In this document: piece by piece, positions 25,322 through 36,178 of the stretch
Position numbering within the stretch: position 1 is the first letter of the stretch
Layout: the number at the start of each line of letters is the position of its first letter
Assembly (NCBI GenBank): GCA_012839325.1
Contig: DUNQ01000025.1
Location: 1 to 37,927 of the forward strand
Direction of reading: 5' to 3'
DNA: 37,927 bases
Source of the DNA: Candidatus Cloacimonadota bacterium
GTDB lineage: Bacteria; Cloacimonadota; Cloacimonadia; Cloacimonadales; Cloacimonadaceae
Made by a program: the position numbers and the translations under genes
The notes under the pieces: generated by a model
Seen by the model: the letters and a program-made list of their open reading frames with translations, nothing else
Told to the model about the DNA's origin: nothing
Database searches by the model: none

Positions 25322-28207
25322 ATGAAAACATTTGACATAAGCTTTTTTAAGACGCTATATGAGTATTCACCGAACGCAGTATGGATAATAGACTTCACCA
25401 AGGCATTAAAGCGCCTTGAAGATGATAAAGATAAGTTAGGAGACGATATAGTTGCCCACCTTATCGATCATCCCGATAAAGCGGTGGAATATGTAAAACT
25501 GCTTAATGTGAAAAGTGCAAACAGGGCTACCTTGCAACTTACCGAGGCTAAAAGCGCGGAAGAGCTAAATGATAATATTCATCATATAATGCCTCTTCGA
25601 GCCTTGACCAACTTTCTTGAAACCATCGAAGAACTTCAAGAAGGAAGCAAGCGTGTTGAAAGAGATGGGGTTATAGGGACGATAGGTAAAGAGCAAAAAC
25701 GCGTCCGTATATCATGGTCGATAATAGAAGGTAAGGAACATCCCCTTGAGCATGTAATAGTAAGCATGCAAGATATTTGTGAATTGCAAGAGGCAAACGT
25801 AAAGCTTGCTGAGCAAGAGACTCTTTTCAGATGCATATTTGAACAAGCCTCCGATGGCATCATGATCTTGGATAAAAACCTCGATATCATCCTGGCAAAC
25901 TGCACGCTCACTGAACATACCGGAATGAATATGGATGAGTTCATAGGTAAAAACCTTCTGGAGTTTCATCAAAGCTATGTAAAGGAAATACAATTAGAAA
26001 CCAAGATAGATGTAAGCGATAAGGGGCTCAAAGAACTCATCAAAAAGCAAAATGCGGGGGACTTTGTCCTTGAATATAGCTTCTTTGATAAGAGAGGCAA
26101 AATAAGATCCCAAAAGCAAACCATGGTGCTATTGGAGAAAGAGGATGACCATCTCTATACGCTCATAGTGCAAGATCTTACCTCGCTGAAGAGATCGCAG
26201 ATGATAAGTAATATCCTGCATGAGATCTCCCACGCCGTAAATGTGGTGGACAGTCTTGAAGATCTCTTTCATATCATACACAAGTCGTTGGGAAAGCTCA
26301 TTGATGTTACAAACTTCTTTATCGCGCTCTATGATAGCAAACTCAATATCATCACCTTCCCCTATCTCGTGGATGAAGTGAATGATGATAGCAGTCCCTT
26401 GGATATTCAAGATGGCTCTTCGCTCACGGCACAGATTATCTTGGGCGAAAAGAGCATGCTCATGGAATATCAGGATATCGAAGATTGGAGAAAGGAAAAG
26501 GGAGTTGTGGGCACAATGTGTAAGAACTTCCTGGGTATCCCGCTGATCATCAAAGAGAAGGTGATAGGCGCAATAGTCATCCAATCCTATACGAGTAATG
26601 ATCTCTATGATGAAGACGACAAAATACTCTTGGAATCCATCTCCGAGCAAATCGCTTTCGCGCTGCATAAGAAGCAGGCGGATGAGGATATCACTGTTCT
26701 CTTCCAAGCTATTGAGCAGGCGGGCGACGGCATAATCATCTTTAATCCGGATGGTACGATCAAGTATGTAAATACGGTCTTCGAGCGCATCAGCTCTTTC
26801 CGCAGAATCGAGCTCTTGGGCAAGCCCATCGAAGTGTTGCCTTTTGATGATGCCAGCAGAGCCGAGATGCAGAAGTTTTGGCTGAGAGTCCGCTCCAGTC
26901 AGCCTTGGCGCGGCAGATTGAACATGGTGCGCAAAGATGGCATGGTAATCACCTTAGAGCTATCAGTAAAGCCCGTGATAGACGAAGAAGGACGCCTCTC
27001 AAATATCATCGCCAGTTGTAAAGATGTCACCTATGAATTGATGCGTGAAGAACAGCAAAAACGCACTCAGCGCTTGGAAGCAGTGGGCAGGCTCACCGGC
27101 GGAATCGCGCACGACTTTAACAATATACTCTCTGCCATCATCGGTTATGCAGAGCTTGCGGGAGACGATATGCACCCCGAAAGCGAAGCTGCCGACAGCA
27201 TCATGGAAGTATTAAAGAGTGCAGGACGTGCAAAGGAAATGATAGCCCACCTCTTGGCTTTCTCGCGTCAGGAAGAAGCAAAAACGGAAGTGATAGAATT
27301 GGCAGAACACGTCCGCGAATCAATCCGCTTCTTGCGCAGCTATATCCCGCGCTCCATCAAGATTGCAGAAAACATCACCTCCGAGCGCACGACTATGATC
27401 GCCGTTCCGGGACAAATACATCAGATCATCATCAACCTCGGCACAAACGCCATGCACGCGCTCAATCGTGAAGATGCGCTCATTCAAATAGATCTCGATC
27501 AGGTGAGCTTTACCTCAGACGAGATGAAGTCTTTCCCGGAGCTGGAACAGAGTCAATATCTTAAGGTCTCGGTGACGGATAACGGAACGGGCATAGATCC
27601 CGCTATCTTGGAAAACATCTACGATCCATATTTCACCACCAAAGCTGCCAATGAAGGAACCGGTTTGGGACTCTCCGTGGTCTATAGCATTGTGGAATAT
27701 CATAAGGGCGCCATCCGCATCGAAAGCGAGCTGGGCAAAGGCACCACATTCCACGTATATATGCCCATGTATATCCCCGATGCTTGGCATCAAAACGGCA
27801 GAGAACCGGACGTTATAAACGAAGTAGAAGGGCATGAAACCATCATGTTTGTGGACGACGAGCCGGCATTGGTAAGCGTGTTCCGTCAAGGACTTATGCG
27901 CCTCGGCTACAAGGTGGAAGGTTATATAGATCCGCGTAAGGCATTGGAGCAATTCAAGAAAAATCCCGATAGAATCAATATGGTCGTGACAGATACCACA
28001 ATGCCCTACATCAATGGCGTGGACTTGGCTGAGCAGATGCTTGAGATCAGAAAAGACCTCCCCATCATTCTCTGCACGGGATTCACGACACTGATATCCG
28101 TGGATGAAGCGCGTAATAAGGGCATCAAAGACTTCGTGATGAAGCCCTTTAAGATCAGGGATATTGCCGCTCGTATCCGTGAGATATTCGATGGAGAAAA
28201 CAGTTGA
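25322..28207 (+). CDS. Soluble hybrid histidine kinase: PAS-PAS-GAF-PAS-HisKA-HATPase-REC
   Basis: 961 aa with no membrane helix. Domains in order: a divergent PAS (about 5-150, starting FKTLYEYSPNAVWIID), PAS (160-290, FEQASDGIMILDKNLDIILAN), GAF (300-455), PAS (460-580), HisKA with the phospho-His at residue 597 in IAHDFNNILSAIIGYAEL, HATPase (about 710-830; NLGTNAMHAL, DNGTGI, GTGLGLSVV) and a C-terminal receiver with Asp 891 in TDTTMP and Lys in MKPF. The ATG at 25322 is preferred to the GTG at 25313 by ribosome-site spacing. The next gene starts at an overlapping TTGA. No separate output regulator is adjacent, so phosphotransfer partners lie elsewhere. Confidence 0.93.
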   Translation: MKTFDISFFKTLYEYSPNAVWIIDFTKALKRLEDDKDKLGDDIVAHLIDHPDKAVEYVKLLNVKSANRATLQLTEAKSAEELNDNIHHIMPLRALTNFLETIEELQEGSKRVERDGVIGTIGKEQKRVRISWSIIEGKEHPLEHVIVSMQDICELQEANVKLAEQETLFRCIFEQASDGIMILDKNLDIILANCTLTEHTGMNMDEFIGKNLLEFHQSYVKEIQLETKIDVSDKGLKELIKKQNAGDFVLEYSFFDKRGKIRSQKQTMVLLEKEDDHLYTLIVQDLTSLKRSQMISNILHEISHAVNVVDSLEDLFHIIHKSLGKLIDVTNFFIALYDSKLNIITFPYLVDEVNDDSSPLDIQDGSSLTAQIILGEKSMLMEYQDIEDWRKEKGVVGTMCKNFLGIPLIIKEKVIGAIVIQSYTSNDLYDEDDKILLESISEQIAFALHKKQADEDITVLFQAIEQAGDGIIIFNPDGTIKYVNTVFERISSFRRIELLGKPIEVLPFDDASRAEMQKFWLRVRSSQPWRGRLNMVRKDGMVITLELSVKPVIDEEGRLSNIIASCKDVTYELMREEQQKRTQRLEAVGRLTGGIAHDFNNILSAIIGYAELAGDDMHPESEAADSIMEVLKSAGRAKEMIAHLLAFSRQEEAKTEVIELAEHVRESIRFLRSYIPRSIKIAENITSERTTMIAVPGQIHQIIINLGTNAMHALNREDALIQIDLDQVSFTSDEMKSFPELEQSQYLKVSVTDNGTGIDPAILENIYDPYFTTKAANEGTGLGLSVVYSIVEYHKGAIRIESELGKGTTFHVYMPMYIPDAWHQNGREPDVINEVEGHETIMFVDDEPALVSVFRQGLMRLGYKVEGYIDPRKALEQFKKNPDRINMVVTDTTMPYINGVDLAEQMLEIRKDLPIILCTGFTTLISVDEARNKGIKDFVMKPFKIRDIAARIREIFDGENS

Positions 28208-28464
28208 GAATAGATGTACTCCTAAATAAGCTCTGCCTTACCAAGACGCGGAGCATAGCCAAGAACGCGGCAGATAAAGGACTTCTTCAGATCAACGGGA
28301 AGCCTGCAAAAGCCTCTGCAATCGTGAAAGAAGGCGACGAGATAGTGCTGAAGCTATACGGCTATGCAAATCTCTTGCGCATCACGGAAATCCCCTCGGG
28401 GAATGTTGCAAAGAAAGATGCCGGCAACTACTATCAAATGATCTCTCGGGAGCCCATAGAATAA
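28204..28464 (+). CDS. S4-domain RNA-binding protein (HslR/RqcP type)
   Basis: 86 aa. The S4 fold is clear: MRIDVLLNKLCLTKTRSIAKNAADKGLLQINGKPAKASAIVKEGDEIVLKL, with conserved Arg and the G-x-V-x-x-N-G-type turn. HslR and RqcP bind stalled 50S subunits with nascent peptidyl-tRNA, so a ribosome-rescue or rRNA role is likely. It starts at TTG in the sequence TTGA, overlapping the kinase stop by four bases, with GGAG upstream, so the two are probably made together. Which S4 subfamily it belongs to is not resolved. Confidence 0.85.
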   Translation: MRIDVLLNKLCLTKTRSIAKNAADKGLLQINGKPAKASAIVKEGDEIVLKLYGYANLLRITEIPSGNVAKKDAGNYYQMISREPIE

Positions 28465-28477
28465 AGGAAGAATAGCG

Positions 28478-29443
28478 ATGCTGATTGGATCTCGGTCAAA
28501 GAGAGGGTTCCTGTTTCCCGCTCGGCTGAGAAGGCTGTTGCTATCACTTGTCTTCCTGTTTTCCTGTCTTTATTTATCCGGCTTTACCCTTTCTTACGAA
28601 TCGGCTATGATTCAGATATATAGCCATACTCCGCAATCTCAATATGAGCAGCATGTAGGGCAATCTTTGGATCAGCGCATCACAGAGTTTCAGAAGAATA
28701 TGGGCATCTATCCGGCTGAAAAAGCGAAGATTTACATCATCGGCGATGAGAAGGAATATCGCAGGCTGAGCTTGGGGAAAGCGGAGATTGTGGAGCTCAG
28801 CAGCGGCTTTTATGATAGTAAAGAGAATATCATCCGTGCGCGCTCGCCGGAGCAGGTGAAGGAAAACTATGTCAATTTGCTTCTGCATGAATATATCCAT
28901 TGGTATATCGATCTGCTTTTTTATAATGCGCCCTTGTGGTTTCATGAGGGACTCGCCACCTTTCACAGTCAGCAAGTGGGTTACGAGCGCTATCTGATTT
29001 ATCTCAAAGAGAGTTTGATCAATCCTTCCGGCAATCTCTTTCGCCTCTCATACAGCTATCCTGAAAGGAAGCAGGATTGGGATGGCTTCTATATCAGTTC
29101 TACCATGGCTGTGCGCTTTATGCAAGAGCAGCATAGTGAGAATTGGGAGGGCTTTTGGGCAAGGGTCTCGCTGGATTATAAAGCAGGTAAGAAGGCGCAT
29201 TTCAACCGTATTTTCAGCCAGAGCTATACGGAGACCTTATGGGACTTTCATGCGCGATTCACCGCTTATAGCAAGCGGCAGGGCTATATCTATCTCGTGG
29301 TGCTGGTCAATAGTCTCATCATTGCGCTCTTGCCTTTTGTGATGATCATTGCGGCGTATAAGAGGAGAAAGAAGATGAAGCTTCTGCCGGATATGCCGCT
29401 CATCGCTGAAGAGCAGATAGACCAGCAGGAGACGAAAGATTGA
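28478..29443 (+). CDS. Membrane-anchored MA-type metallopeptidase
   Basis: 321 aa. The zinc motif HEYIH lies at residues 137-141 with a likely third ligand E157 in HEGLA, matching the Peptidase_MA (gluzincin-like) pattern. An N-terminal hydrophobic segment (about 18-38) exports the protein, and a C-terminal membrane helix (about 270-293) followed by KRRKKMK keeps the catalytic part outside with a short basic tail inside. Substrate is unknown. It starts 13 bases after the S4 gene, which is probably in the same operon. The stop TGA overlaps a small downstream ATG (see 29443-29517). Confidence 0.85.
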   Translation: MLIGSRSKRGFLFPARLRRLLLSLVFLFSCLYLSGFTLSYESAMIQIYSHTPQSQYEQHVGQSLDQRITEFQKNMGIYPAEKAKIYIIGDEKEYRRLSLGKAEIVELSSGFYDSKENIIRARSPEQVKENYVNLLLHEYIHWYIDLLFYNAPLWFHEGLATFHSQQVGYERYLIYLKESLINPSGNLFRLSYSYPERKQDWDGFYISSTMAVRFMQEQHSENWEGFWARVSLDYKAGKKAHFNRIFSQSYTETLWDFHARFTAYSKRQGYIYLVVLVNSLIIALLPFVMIIAAYKRRKKMKLLPDMPLIAEEQIDQQETKD

Positions 29444-29517
29444 TGGATGCCGAGTTTTTCTATGAAGGCGGCAAAAGACTTGACACTTTGGACTTTGATT
29501 TCTTAGTATCGCTTTAA
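29443..29517 (+). CDS. Possible 24-aa peptide ORF overlapping the metallopeptidase stop, before tldD
   Basis: The ATG overlaps the metallopeptidase stop (TGATG), and 24 codons run to TAA at 29515-29517, ending 38 bases before tldD. The product begins MDAEFFYEGG and ends FLVSL; it is acidic and contains a Gly-Gly. TldD/TldE heterodimers are known to cleave small or unstructured peptides, so a substrate is conceivable. A 24-codon open frame can arise by chance, the region also contains a promoter-like TTGACA, and there is no separate ribosome binding site, so it is only a candidate. Confidence 0.25.
   Translation: MDAEFFYEGGKRLDTLDFDFLVSL
29480..29509 (+). promoter_or_regulatory. Candidate promoter for tldD/tldE
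   Basis: TTGACA (29480-29485), an 18-base spacer and TAGTAT (29504-29509), about 45 bases upstream of the tldD ATG. Confidence 0.45.
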
Positions 29518-29555
29518 GCAAACAATTAAAGAATCCCACAGATGGAGGATGGATT

Positions 29556-30998
29556 ATGAACTATCTCGATCTTGCAATGGATGCGGCTTTGAGCCTCGGT
29601 GCTGAATATGCCGACATTCGCATCCAAAAGACCACCGATCAAGTGGTCACCATGCGCAATCTCAGCCTCAAAAATGCTGATATTCGCATCCTCGATGGCT
29701 ATGGCATCCGCATCTTCAAAGACGGAGCTTGGGGCTTTGCCCACAACAATGTCTTCTCTAAAGAAGCCGTGATCAAGACGGTGAACAGAGCTTATGAGAT
29801 CGCCTGCCTTTCTGCCAAAGTAAACAAAGATAAGAAGCTGAGACTCGCGCCCGAACGCAGTTATATCGCCAGCTTCAAGACACCGCTGAAGATTGATCCC
29901 TTCGACATCCCGCTCTCCCAGAAAGTGGAGATGATGATGGATGTAAACAGCATGATGATGGCTTTTGAAGGCATCGCGCAAACCAGCTTTCACATGATCA
30001 TGCACAAGGATGAAAAGCTCTTTGCCAGCACGCTCGGCACCCGACTGGAGATCAGCCACCAATTTATTGATCCCGTGATCACTGCAACCGCGATTTATGA
30101 CGGGGACAGTCAATCCAGAACCTTTGATGAAGGCGGCCGTGCAGTGGGCTGGGAGTGGATTGAGAGCATGGATCTCACCGAGAAAGCTAAGCAGATCGCC
30201 GAAGAAGCGCTGATGAAGGTAAAGGCAGATACGCTTGGTCCCGAAGAGCGCCGCACCTTGATCTTGGATCCCAATCACCTTGGGCTCACCATGCACGAAT
30301 CTGTGGGACATCCCACCGAGCTCGATCGCGTCTTAGGCTGGGAAGCAGACTTTGCCGGCATCTCTTTTGCCACTCCCGAAAAGCTCAAGAATTATCAATA
30401 TGGTAGTGAAATCGTGAACTTCATGGGCGATAACACGCTCGAAGGCGGGCTCGCGACCATGGGCTTCGACGACGACGGAGTGCCCGGACAGAAGTGGCAT
30501 ATCATCAAAGATGGCATCCTGAACGAATATGGCAGCACTCGCGATACCGCCATGGAGATTGGCTTAGATTACTCTCGCGGCTGCAATCGCGCTACTTATT
30601 ACTACGATCAGCCCATCAATCGCATCCCGAACCTATACCTCATGCCCGGCAAGGAAAAGCTCTCCTTAGGGCAGCTCATTGCCGATACCGATGACGGGGT
30701 GTATATCCAAGGACGCGGCAGCTTCTCTATCGATCAACATCGTGTAAACTTCCAATTTGGCGGAGACTTCTTCTGGGAAATCAAGAACGGCAAACTGCAT
30801 AGACCTCTGAAGAAAGTGCTCTATAAATCCTGTAACCCCGAGTTTTGGAACTCCTGTGATGCCATCTGCGACGAGCGTTTCTGGCGTCCCTTCGGCGTGG
30901 TGAATTGCGGCAAAGGACAGCCCAGTCAGACCGCGAGAATGACGCACGGTGCATCTCCGGCAAGATTCAGAAATATCCGCGTGGGAGGCTCTCAATGA
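29556..30998 (+). CDS. tldD: Metalloprotease TldD
   Basis: 480 aa, usual length. TldD is the zinc-bearing subunit of the TldD/TldE heterodimer that degrades or trims unstructured peptides (in E. coli the microcin B17 leader and CcdA). The metal motif HESVGH starts at residue 247 (H247, E248, H252), followed by PTELDRVLGWEADFAG. The late C-terminal block with QTARMTHGASPARFRNIRVGG is the usual ending. The ATG has GGAGG upstream. The tldE ATG overlaps the tldD TGA by four bases. No RiPP biosynthesis genes occur in the window. Confidence 0.94.
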   Translation: MNYLDLAMDAALSLGAEYADIRIQKTTDQVVTMRNLSLKNADIRILDGYGIRIFKDGAWGFAHNNVFSKEAVIKTVNRAYEIACLSAKVNKDKKLRLAPERSYIASFKTPLKIDPFDIPLSQKVEMMMDVNSMMMAFEGIAQTSFHMIMHKDEKLFASTLGTRLEISHQFIDPVITATAIYDGDSQSRTFDEGGRAVGWEWIESMDLTEKAKQIAEEALMKVKADTLGPEERRTLILDPNHLGLTMHESVGHPTELDRVLGWEADFAGISFATPEKLKNYQYGSEIVNFMGDNTLEGGLATMGFDDDGVPGQKWHIIKDGILNEYGSTRDTAMEIGLDYSRGCNRATYYYDQPINRIPNLYLMPGKEKLSLGQLIADTDDGVYIQGRGSFSIDQHRVNFQFGGDFFWEIKNGKLHRPLKKVLYKSCNPEFWNSCDAICDERFWRPFGVVNCGKGQPSQTARMTHGASPARFRNIRVGGSQ

Positions 30999-32284
30999 AG
31001 ACAGAAGATATTAGAAAATTCATCATAGAAAACACTAAGGCGGATGACTTTAGCTGCCTCATACGTGAGGTTGACAGTCATGAAACTCGCTTTGCTCAGA
31101 ATGGTATCACCCAGCACTTAGCGGGACCTAAGATGGGTATCACGCTGAATCTCTCCTTTGGCAAGAAGAGCGGCTCAAGCTCTACCAATCAGAGCGATGA
31201 AAAGAGCCTGTTGCAGTTGATCAAGACCGCGGAAGATATCGCGATGCTGGCGCCTGAAGATCCTGAGCATATCGCTTCAGCTAAAGAGATCCAGCTTCCT
31301 AAGATAGACAATGTTTCGCAGGCGACGCTTGATCTCAGCCCCGAAACCATGGTGGATATCGTGCAAAGAAGCATAGATAAGGCGCGGGCGATGGATGCCC
31401 TTGTCTCCGGCATGTGTGAGAAACATCATCACAAGCTCTGTATGTTCACCAAGAACGGCTTCCACGGCAAGGATGAATTCACCATATTCGGACACTCCAT
31501 GACGCTGAAGAAAGGCGATGTGGAAACCAAGGTGAGCTATGATTCTAAAGACTATGCCGGCTTTGATCTGGATAGTCTCTTTGCACGTCTTGCTTCTCAG
31601 GCGGAGGCTCTAAAAGATCTAAAGAGCTTCGATGCACAGAAGATTGCCGTCATCCTACGTCCTGCAGCACTCATGGAACTGCTGCGCTATATGGGCTGGA
31701 TGCTCAATCGCAGACAGAGCGACGAAGGCTTTACGCCCTTCACCGGCATGCTGGATAAACAGTGCTTCGGCGAGCTATTTAACTTCAGTTCTACCCGCAC
31801 GAGAGACGAGATAATTGCCCATTCTTTCATCACGGGCTGGGGCATGCCTGAGGGTATTCCCGCTCAGCAAACTCAGTGGGTGGAAAATGGTGTGCTAAAG
31901 AACATGCCCGTCGGAAGATATTGGGCAGAAAAGACCGGCGCTGAACCCTCCGGCATCTTCAATATGTATATCCAAGGCGGCGATGTAAGCGAAGAGGAGA
32001 TGATGAAGATGGTGCCGCGCGGACTGATCATCAATCGTTTTTGGTATATCCGCCCGGTGGATATGAAGAGAGGCGAACTCACAGGCATGACCCGCGATGG
32101 CGTGCTCTACTTTGAAGATGGAGAAATCAAGCATGCGGTGAACAACCTGCGCTTCAACGAGATACCTCACGAGATGACCAAGCGCTTCCTTGCTTTGGGT
32201 AAAGAGGAGCTCGCTTCAGCCAGTGCCATAGTTCCCACTGCACTTATTGGGGACTTCAATTTCGTAGATAAAACAAACTTCTAA
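30995..32284 (+). CDS. tldE: TldE/PmbA subunit
   Basis: 429 aa. The non-catalytic partner of TldD: the same fold without the HExxxH motif, which forms the substrate channel. Similarity to the PmbA/TldD family is seen in the N-terminal NGITQHLAGPKMGITLNLSFGKK block and the C-terminal half with MPEGIPAQQTQWVENGVLKNMPVGRY. The start at 30995 is selected because GGGAGG precedes the ATG and it overlaps the tldD stop by four bases; the frame extends 30 codons further inside tldD. A terminator follows at 32294-32345. Confidence 0.93.
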   Translation: MKTEDIRKFIIENTKADDFSCLIREVDSHETRFAQNGITQHLAGPKMGITLNLSFGKKSGSSSTNQSDEKSLLQLIKTAEDIAMLAPEDPEHIASAKEIQLPKIDNVSQATLDLSPETMVDIVQRSIDKARAMDALVSGMCEKHHHKLCMFTKNGFHGKDEFTIFGHSMTLKKGDVETKVSYDSKDYAGFDLDSLFARLASQAEALKDLKSFDAQKIAVILRPAALMELLRYMGWMLNRRQSDEGFTPFTGMLDKQCFGELFNFSSTRTRDEIIAHSFITGWGMPEGIPAQQTQWVENGVLKNMPVGRYWAEKTGAEPSGIFNMYIQGGDVSEEEMMKMVPRGLIINRFWYIRPVDMKRGELTGMTRDGVLYFEDGEIKHAVNNLRFNEIPHEMTKRFLALGKEELASASAIVPTALIGDFNFVDKTNF

Positions 32285-32293
32285 CCCCAAATA

Positions 32294-32345
32294 AAAAGGG
32301 CTGTCCAAAGTCTTCTCTCTCCTTTCTTTGGCAGCCCTTTCTTTC
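32294..32345 (+). terminator. Intrinsic terminator of the tldDE unit
   Basis: AAAGGGCTG-T-CCAAAG pairs with CTTTGG-CAGCCCTTT (15 pairs with a one-base bulge), followed by CTTTCT. It begins 10 bases after the tldE stop. Confidence 0.8.
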
Positions 32346-32549
32346 TGATAATTAGCATTCAACCCGCTCGCATAAAGCTCCGATAATACAAATATTTATG
32401 CTTTTATAGTCATTAAATCTGCTGCTGTGGAAAGCTTGCAACAAACTATTTACTAAATTGATGATAATTGTATTGACAGGAACATCGTATTTATAACACG
32501 GTGCACAGATAAGTGATTCCAACATTCCCATGTGCCCATCCCTTGAATA

Positions 32550-32582
32550 TTCGGGTAAGCTCCAAGAATGTTTGAACCCGAA
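32550..32582 (+). promoter_or_regulatory. Leader hairpin with possible anti-ribosome-site loop
   Basis: TTCGGGT (32550-32556) pairs perfectly with ACCCGAA (32576-32582), with a 19-base loop. The loop carries GCTCC, complementary in CTCC to the GGAG of the ribosome binding site at 32591-32594. The stem ends only eight bases before that site, so alternative folding could hide it. Confidence 0.35.
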
Positions 32583-32601
32583 AAAACATAGGAGAAACAC
32601 A

Positions 32602-32778
32602 ATGTCAATGCAAGACAAAACAATCGTTTGCAAAGATTGCAACCAGGAATTCGTCTTTACCGTAGGCGAACAGGAATTCTACAAAGAAAAAGGTCTGCTA
32701 AACGAGCCGCAGCGCTGTGTCGATTGCCGTAAAGCCAAAAAGGCTGAATACAATCGCAACAGAATGCAGCGCCGCTAA
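32602..32778 (+). CDS. Small zinc-ribbon protein (zf-trcl type)
   Basis: 58 aa. Two CxxC pairs (CKDC near residue 10, CVDC near 39) separated by the hallmark FVFTVGEQEFYKEKGLLNEPQRC, matching the zf-trcl domain family of small bacterial proteins with unknown function. The C-terminus is strongly basic (KAKKAEYNRNRMQRR), suggesting nucleic-acid binding. The ATG has AGGAGAAA upstream. It is transcribed alone, between two terminators, and has a hairpin in its leader. Confidence 0.88.
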   Translation: MSMQDKTIVCKDCNQEFVFTVGEQEFYKEKGLLNEPQRCVDCRKAKKAEYNRNRMQRR

Positions 32779-32799
32779 GATATAAGCACATTCTAAGAC

Positions 32800-32828
32800 G
32801 AGCTCCCTTAATTGGGAGCTCTTTTTTT
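32800..32828 (+). terminator. Strong intrinsic terminator after the zinc-ribbon gene
   Basis: A perfect eight-base stem GAGCTCCC/GGGAGCTC with a six-base loop, followed by seven T. It also separates this gene from the convergent minus-strand gene ending at 32897. Confidence 0.92.
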
Positions 32829-32896
32829 GTCTTGAAATATCAGTTTGCTTTTAGTGGCTTAATGGGTTGTAATGTAGGCTTTACTGCCAAGCTTAA

Positions 32897-33762
32897 TTAT
32901 TTGTAATAGTATAGTATCTGAGGTTTGTCCCCGGATTGCTCGCTGAGAGTATAATAGCCCTTGCCGGATGCGTCAAAGCATATCGCCTCACCTTGGGGCT
33001 CAAGGATGTATGGCATGCTCTTGCCCGGCTTTAAGAGCGCTTTTGCAACGTTCTGCTTTGCGCCTATCTTGAACCTTCTGATGCTCCCGTAGTTCTTTAC
33101 CAAGACCGTCTTGCCATCGGGTGAAATATCGGCAGCGGTGACCCAGCTCATCTGCATCACTCCCAGCTTCTTGGCGGTGAGAGTTTCGCCGCTTTCTTGC
33201 GGATAAGGCAGGTGGTATATGCCCACTTGCTCCTCTCTTTTGCTGATGATGTAGATATCGCCGGAGGTGGGATGCACAAAGAAGGCTTCCGCATCGCGCG
33301 CGCCGTCATCATAGACGTATTTAATAGTGCGCACATCCTGCACCACCACGAGGCTATCCTCTATCAGCGGCTCTTCAAAGATGTGGATGCGATAGTTCTT
33401 GTATTTCGCCTTGTTATCCCCTATGTCGCCTACATATATCATCGGCTTTTTGCTGATGGGATCTATGCAGGTAGCCATCTCTTCCCAATCCCGATTCTTG
33501 ACTGTGGGCAGGTGTATCTCCGCGATGAGGTTGCCTTTACTATCAATGGCATAAACGCTGTTCTTGCCGCCTGAATCGTTGTGAGAGTAAAGCAGATGCG
33601 GGTTCTTCAGCCCTCTTGCCAGCCCCGATGCTTCATCTAAAAGCGGAGTATTGAGAGTGTGTTCTTGCGGCGGACGAGCCATAAGAAAGACAGAGCAAGC
33701 CAGCGCCACGATTAGGCTAAAGGCAAACACATTTCTAAGCATCTTCTTCCTCCTATCGTCCA

Positions 33763-33763
<1 letters not shown>
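32897..33763 (-). CDS. Secreted SdiA-regulated/YjiK-like propeller-type protein
   Basis: 288 aa. A basic N-region (DDRRKKMLRN) and hydrophobic core (FAFSLIVALACSVFLMA) give a signal peptide. The mature part begins EASGLARGLKNPHLLYSHNDSGGKNSVYAID and has NRDWEEMATC and DARDAEAFF-type blocks, the pattern of YjiK/SdiA-regulated and phytase-like propellers. Blades are suggested by repeats of short strands ending in D-G or S-G. Its ATG (33763-33761) shares bases with the tgt TGA; an ATG at 33742 with AGGAGG only 3 bases away is an alternative start. Calcium-binding or esterase activity cannot be shown. Coupling with tgt appears translational rather than functional. Confidence 0.72.

Positions 33764-36178
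<2,415 letters not shown>

Larger units (their letters stand above)
32285..32601. other. Intergenic region with terminator and leader
   Basis: 317 bases. It starts with the tldE terminator (32294-32345). A TTGACA occurs at 32473-32478 but has no good -10 at proper spacing. The end contains the leader hairpin at 32550-32582 before the zinc-ribbon gene. An open frame starting at 32530 runs through this hairpin into the zinc-ribbon gene, but it has no ribosome binding site and is not considered coding upstream of 32602. Confidence 0.6.

Noticed and set aside
29526-30311. Long minus-strand frame opposite tldD
   Set aside because: It is a shadow of a strongly conserved gene and shows no recognisable protein features.
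32530-32601. N-terminal extension of the zinc-ribbon protein
   Set aside because: It covers the leader hairpin; a clear AGGAGAAA precedes the ATG at 32602.
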